Assembly: GCA_963718195.1 (NCBI GenBank)
Contig: CAVQYQ010000005.1
Span: 248,001 to 312,000 of the forward strand
Reading direction: 5' to 3'
Source of the DNA: MADRE3 sp963718195
Lineage (GTDB): Bacteria > Desulfobacterota > Desulfobulbia > Desulfobulbales > Desulfocapsaceae
DNA length: 64,000 bases
Under the pieces are notes generated by a model, which saw nothing but the letters and a program-made list of their open reading frames with translations, had not been told where the DNA came from and ran no database searches. Positions 60,933 through 64,000 of the stretch are shown here, one piece after another. The first letter of the stretch is position 1, and the number at the start of each line of letters is the position of its first letter. The position numbers and the translations under genes are program-made.

Positions 60933-62627
60933 ATGGAAGAACTCTCCAAATCTCAAAAGGCAAGAACAGCTATTGCCACATTTAAAACGCTTTGCGATTC
61001 TTTTATTCTTCGGGGCTCGTACAGTCCATCGGGGACGACTGGAAAAAAACTGGAGGACGCGCTGCGCAACTTCAACCCCGAGATCTATGGTTCGATGAGC
61101 GATCCGCGTATCGTGGAGCTTAGGGGGCTGGAATACGTAATTGACCGACTGCCCCGGGGTATCGAAAAGTGTAATAAAATTATTCTGACCGCACAGGAAG
61201 AGTTGGCCCAGACGACTTTTGAAGAGGTACACGCCCTGCGTCGTAGACGTGTTTCCTACATTGTCTCAGACAATGAGATATGTTTTGTTGTAACTCGTGG
61301 AAGTACTGAGATTTATGACCTTTTGACTCACCTTACCTTTCTCAACATAGAAGCCCAGAAAATAAAGGCACAGGTTTGTCTCAGCGGAGGTGTTACTACT
61401 CGAGAATGGAAGGAACTCAGGGAAATTGTCGAATCTGAAGATGAAATAAAAGAAGCGGATTTAGACCAGGCTATCTGGAACCTGTCAATCATTTTGGGCA
61501 GAACCTACAAAGAGACCAGGAAAACCTACTGGAATCTGGAAACGAACAGAAAAGAAAACTTTAACAATGGTCTTTTCAACATAATCTTTTCGCTTGGACA
61601 TCGTGTAATTAATGAAATAAAGACAGCCAACGAGTTACTTACCATCTATTTTACCCCATCGCTCCAGGAAATTCTCGGTCATCATAAATATGCTTCCACA
61701 TGGGCAATCGATATAAAAAAAAGATTGGTTGAGTATTCGCTTCATGAGCGACCGATACATATTGTCAGTGCCAATCTGCACTCCTTCCTAAATCTTATTT
61801 ATGGGAAAAAGGCCCTGGAGAAGAACGGATTAAAGCCGAGCAAAGACCTCTATAAAATGGTTGAGCAGATCCGCCAGAGCTCAATCGATGTCGCCAGTTT
61901 TGCTTCTGATTATGGCTTTATTTCACAATCCGATCTCTCCGGGTCCAATATTGAAGCCCAGATCGTTGATTCGAGCAGGTTGCCGGAAGATTTTTTTCAT
62001 CCAGAAGTAGATGTAGACTGGAACCTTATTGAAAAGTTGAGGCCAGTTATTCTGATCATGGATTATGCCTTTGGGGCACAGGCCTATGAGGTCATGGATG
62101 AGTTGCTGAGTCCGTGTGTTATTGATAACAGGAAAATATCTTTATCCATACAATCAATATCAATCATGGGAAAAGCAGGAATTCTGCCTGGGAAAAAAGG
62201 TGATATCATGCTGGCAACAGCTCATGTTATGGAGGGGACTCCCCATAACTATATCCTTGAGAATGATCTCAGCGTAAAAGATTTCGACCAATCGATTACG
62301 GTTTATAGCGGACCAATGGTCACGGTTCTCGGAACCTCACTGCAAAACAGAGACGTTTTAGAACGATTTCATTCATCTTCATGGCGTGCAATCGGGCTTG
62401 AGATGGAAGGTGGCCATTATCAGCGGGCAATAAATGCCGCGATCATTCAGGGAAATATTCCCCGTGAACTGAAGGTAAGATATGCTTATTATGCATCTGA
62501 TAATCCGTTACAAAGTGGAGAAACGCTGGCATCCGGTCCTATGGGCGCTGAAGGGGTTGTACCCACCTATATGATCTCAAAAATCATCATCGAAAAGATC
62601 TTTGAAGCCACAGATGAAAAACGCTGA
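60933..62627 (+). CDS. Uncharacterised protein with C-terminal nucleoside-phosphorylase-like domain (DUF6909-like)
   Basis: The 564-residue soluble protein starts at the ATG with GGAAG 6 nt upstream; an in-frame GTG at 60891 would add 14 residues. The N-terminal 300 residues are mainly helical and unlike any family I can name (ILRGSYSPSGTTGKKLEDAL near 22; KRRRVSYIVSDNEICF-like RRRRVSYIVSDNEICFVVTRG near 100). The C-terminal part (about 370-560) resembles the PNP/MTA-SAH nucleosidase fold: SIMGKAGILPGKKGDIML near 410, YSGPMVTVLG, GLEMEGGHYQRAI near 490 (an M-E-G purine/ribose-binding motif) and ASDNPLQSGETLASGP near 520. It overlaps the histidine kinase gene by 14 nt. Possible role: nucleoside or nucleotide cleavage or sensing. 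Confidence 0.72.
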   Translation: MEELSKSQKARTAIATFKTLCDSFILRGSYSPSGTTGKKLEDALRNFNPEIYGSMSDPRIVELRGLEYVIDRLPRGIEKCNKIILTAQEELAQTTFEEVHALRRRRVSYIVSDNEICFVVTRGSTEIYDLLTHLTFLNIEAQKIKAQVCLSGGVTTREWKELREIVESEDEIKEADLDQAIWNLSIILGRTYKETRKTYWNLETNRKENFNNGLFNIIFSLGHRVINEIKTANELLTIYFTPSLQEILGHHKYASTWAIDIKKRLVEYSLHERPIHIVSANLHSFLNLIYGKKALEKNGLKPSKDLYKMVEQIRQSSIDVASFASDYGFISQSDLSGSNIEAQIVDSSRLPEDFFHPEVDVDWNLIEKLRPVILIMDYAFGAQAYEVMDELLSPCVIDNRKISLSIQSISIMGKAGILPGKKGDIMLATAHVMEGTPHNYILENDLSVKDFDQSITVYSGPMVTVLGTSLQNRDVLERFHSSSWRAIGLEMEGGHYQRAINAAIIQGNIPRELKVRYAYYASDNPLQSGETLASGPMGAEGVVPTYMISKIIIEKIFEATDEKR

Positions 62628-64000
62628 CCGAGCCAAATCTGATAGATTTTTCCTGGCATCCCCCTGGCTTTTGGCGACTGCATCATTACTGCTTGCCTTT
62701 ATTATCGCGGTATTTGCCATAAATAATTTTCAGCGAGAAAAAAAATTGATGAACCTGGCGCTGATCCAGGAAGGGCGAGCCGTACTCAATCTTCTTTCGT
62801 CAAGTTCCCGAGCGTCCTTGAGAAGTATGCTCATGCAACAACAATTCAACAGGGAAAAATGGCAGGAATCGATTCAGGAGATCATCGAAAACGGCTCTGA
62901 ACATCAGGGAATTTTATCATTGTATCTTGTCAATGACAGCGGGGTTATTGTTGCCCATAGCGATAAAACAATGGTTGGAACGCGAGTCGATGAGTCGGCG
63001 GCTATTTTCTTCAGCCTTGTGCAAAAACAGGATCAGGGTCATACCATTCGCATTCTCGACAAGTCATCCGGTACAGCGCAGAGATTTCAAATTGTAACCT
63101 TGTTTAATCCCCTTGGTGGAAGAAATGAGATGATTTCTTCTATGAAAGAAGGTGCACGGGGCAGGATGGGATGGAGGATGCGGGACCAGCGACCGGTTCC
63201 CCATGCTCCAGATACTTTGCTGCAACCCTTTTTAGATGATAAATTATATCTCGTTGCTGAACTTGATATGACAGAATTTCAGCGCCAGGTTCGAAAACAA
63301 TTCATATTTATTGTCATCCTCTCTGTTATTCTTCTGCTTGTTGGTATTGGAGGGTTGTTGTCACTTGTTGCTATCCAGGGTTTTAAGGGAAGTCAGCGAC
63401 AGTTAAAAACTATTACCGCCTTTACCGATGTCCTCGTTTCTTCGATGCCGCTTGGAGTCATAGCCCTTGATCATGACGGCACCATTAAAACTTGCAATAA
63501 AAGTGCTCACCGGATGCTAGGCGTCCCTCGGGAAGTTGTTGGCAGTCTTTACCATGATATTTTGTCCTCCGAGCTGGCCGATGTTGTGGAATCGCTGATC
63601 TCAGACAAGAACGGTATTATCGAAACTGAGCTTAACCCCTCAGAACATGAAATCTCTAAAAATCTTACTATCATCTGTGTACCGATAAAGTCAGAGAACG
63701 ATCATAATGGCACGGGTCAAATGCTTCTGATTCAGGACCTGACGAAACAGAAAAGCCTCGAAATGGAAATAAGGAGGAATGAGCGGCATACAGCACTTGG
63801 GAAGATGGCTGCAGGTGTTGCCCACGAGCTCAGGAACCCGCTGAGCTCAATAAAGGGACTGGCTCTTCTTCTGGGTTCGAAGTTCGATCAGCAGTCAACT
63901 GACGCCGAGGCAGCTGAAGTTCTGATATCTGAAGTTGAACGACTCGACCGGAGCATCAGTGAGCTGCTTGACTATTCCAGGCCCGAATTTCTGGAAATAT
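62614..64000 (+). CDS. Membrane sensor histidine kinase with PAS domain (3' end outside window)
   Basis: The frame is open to the right edge (462 codons present). It has an N-terminal membrane helix (residues 18-40), a periplasmic sensor segment (about 45-225, with LYLVNDSGVIVAHSDKTMVGT, a Cache-like pattern), a second helix near 230-255, a PAS domain (SSMPLGVIALDHDGTIKTCN near 275), and HisKA with the phospho-acceptor histidine in AAGVAHELRNPLSSIKG near 405. This matches ZraS/NtrB-type kinases which pair with sigma-54 regulators. It starts inside the end of the nucleosidase-like gene, so the two are translated together. Confidence 0.85.
   Translation, partial: MKNADRAKSDRFFLASPWLLATASLLLAFIIAVFAINNFQREKKLMNLALIQEGRAVLNLLSSSSRASLRSMLMQQQFNREKWQESIQEIIENGSEHQGILSLYLVNDSGVIVAHSDKTMVGTRVDESAAIFFSLVQKQDQGHTIRILDKSSGTAQRFQIVTLFNPLGGRNEMISSMKEGARGRMGWRMRDQRPVPHAPDTLLQPFLDDKLYLVAELDMTEFQRQVRKQFIFIVILSVILLLVGIGGLLSLVAIQGFKGSQRQLKTITAFTDVLVSSMPLGVIALDHDGTIKTCNKSAHRMLGVPREVVGSLYHDILSSELADVVESLISDKNGIIETELNPSEHEISKNLTIICVPIKSENDHNGTGQMLLIQDLTKQKSLEMEIRRNERHTALGKMAAGVAHELRNPLSSIKGLALLLGSKFDQQSTDAEAAEVLISEVERLDRSISELLDYSRPEFLEI

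Overview
The window looks like a chromosomal stretch from a Gram-negative, anaerobic member of the Desulfobacterota (probably Desulfobulbales-like). The pointers are a Nif-type nifU-nifS pair, an ATP-dependent formate-tetrahydrofolate ligase, LPS core and O-antigen genes with MsbA and WaaL, a sigma-54 response regulator, and nadA. This assignment is inference from gene content; there is no rRNA or marker gene for a firmer placement. No tRNA, rRNA, CRISPR array or intact insertion sequence was seen.

Region 1 (about 0.8-20 kb) is the most unusual part. It carries the five activities known to make ceramide in bacteria: a GNAT-fold acyltransferase of the bacterial ceramide synthase type, a fatty acyl-AMP ligase, an NAD-dependent epimerase/reductase, a dedicated acyl carrier protein and a serine palmitoyltransferase-type enzyme. 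Around them sit likely head-group genes: two MobA/LicC-type nucleotidyltransferases, a diacylglycerol/ceramide-kinase-type lipid kinase, a Tam41-like nucleotidyltransferase, a CDP-alcohol phosphatidyltransferase and a calcineurin-like phosphatase. Interleaved are transport genes: an MsbA-like ABC exporter and LptF, LptG, LptB and LptC homologues, but no lptA and none of the usual lpt neighbours (rpoN, hpf, kdsC). My reading is a self-contained 'make, decorate and export a phosphosphingolipid' locus with its own Lpt-type bridge. This is the best candidate here for an undescribed system.

Region 2 (20-35 kb) is mixed housekeeping and regulation: DNA polymerase IV, a Crp/Fnr regulator, a YafK-type L,D-transpeptidase-fold protein, a FlgO-like lipoprotein with a partner lipoprotein, a PHP phosphoesterase, an NtrC-type response regulator, nadK-proC, a Trm112-like zinc peptide, a phosphohexomutase, nifU-nifS, and fhs with a clear terminator.

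Region 3 (35.5-50 kb) opens with a PilB/GspE-type ATPase that has an added C-terminal cyclic-nucleotide-binding domain. It continues into an envelope polysaccharide block: an ELM1-like protein, a single protein made of two tandem GT4 glycosyltransferases, O-antigen ligase, MsbA, four GT2 glycosyltransferases and a WbaP/WcaJ-type initiating sugar-phosphate transferase.

Region 4 (50-64 kb) holds a Bax-inhibitor-1 family membrane protein, coaBC, a YchJ-like protein, a PEP-synthase regulatory kinase/pyrophosphorylase, a tRNA-queuosine mannosyltransferase-like enzyme, nadA, a complete branched-chain amino acid ABC transporter (livJHMGF order), a large protein ending in a nucleoside-phosphorylase-like domain, and a sensor histidine kinase cut by the window edge. 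A probable 140-bp MITE lies at 6321-6460 inside the sphingolipid cluster.
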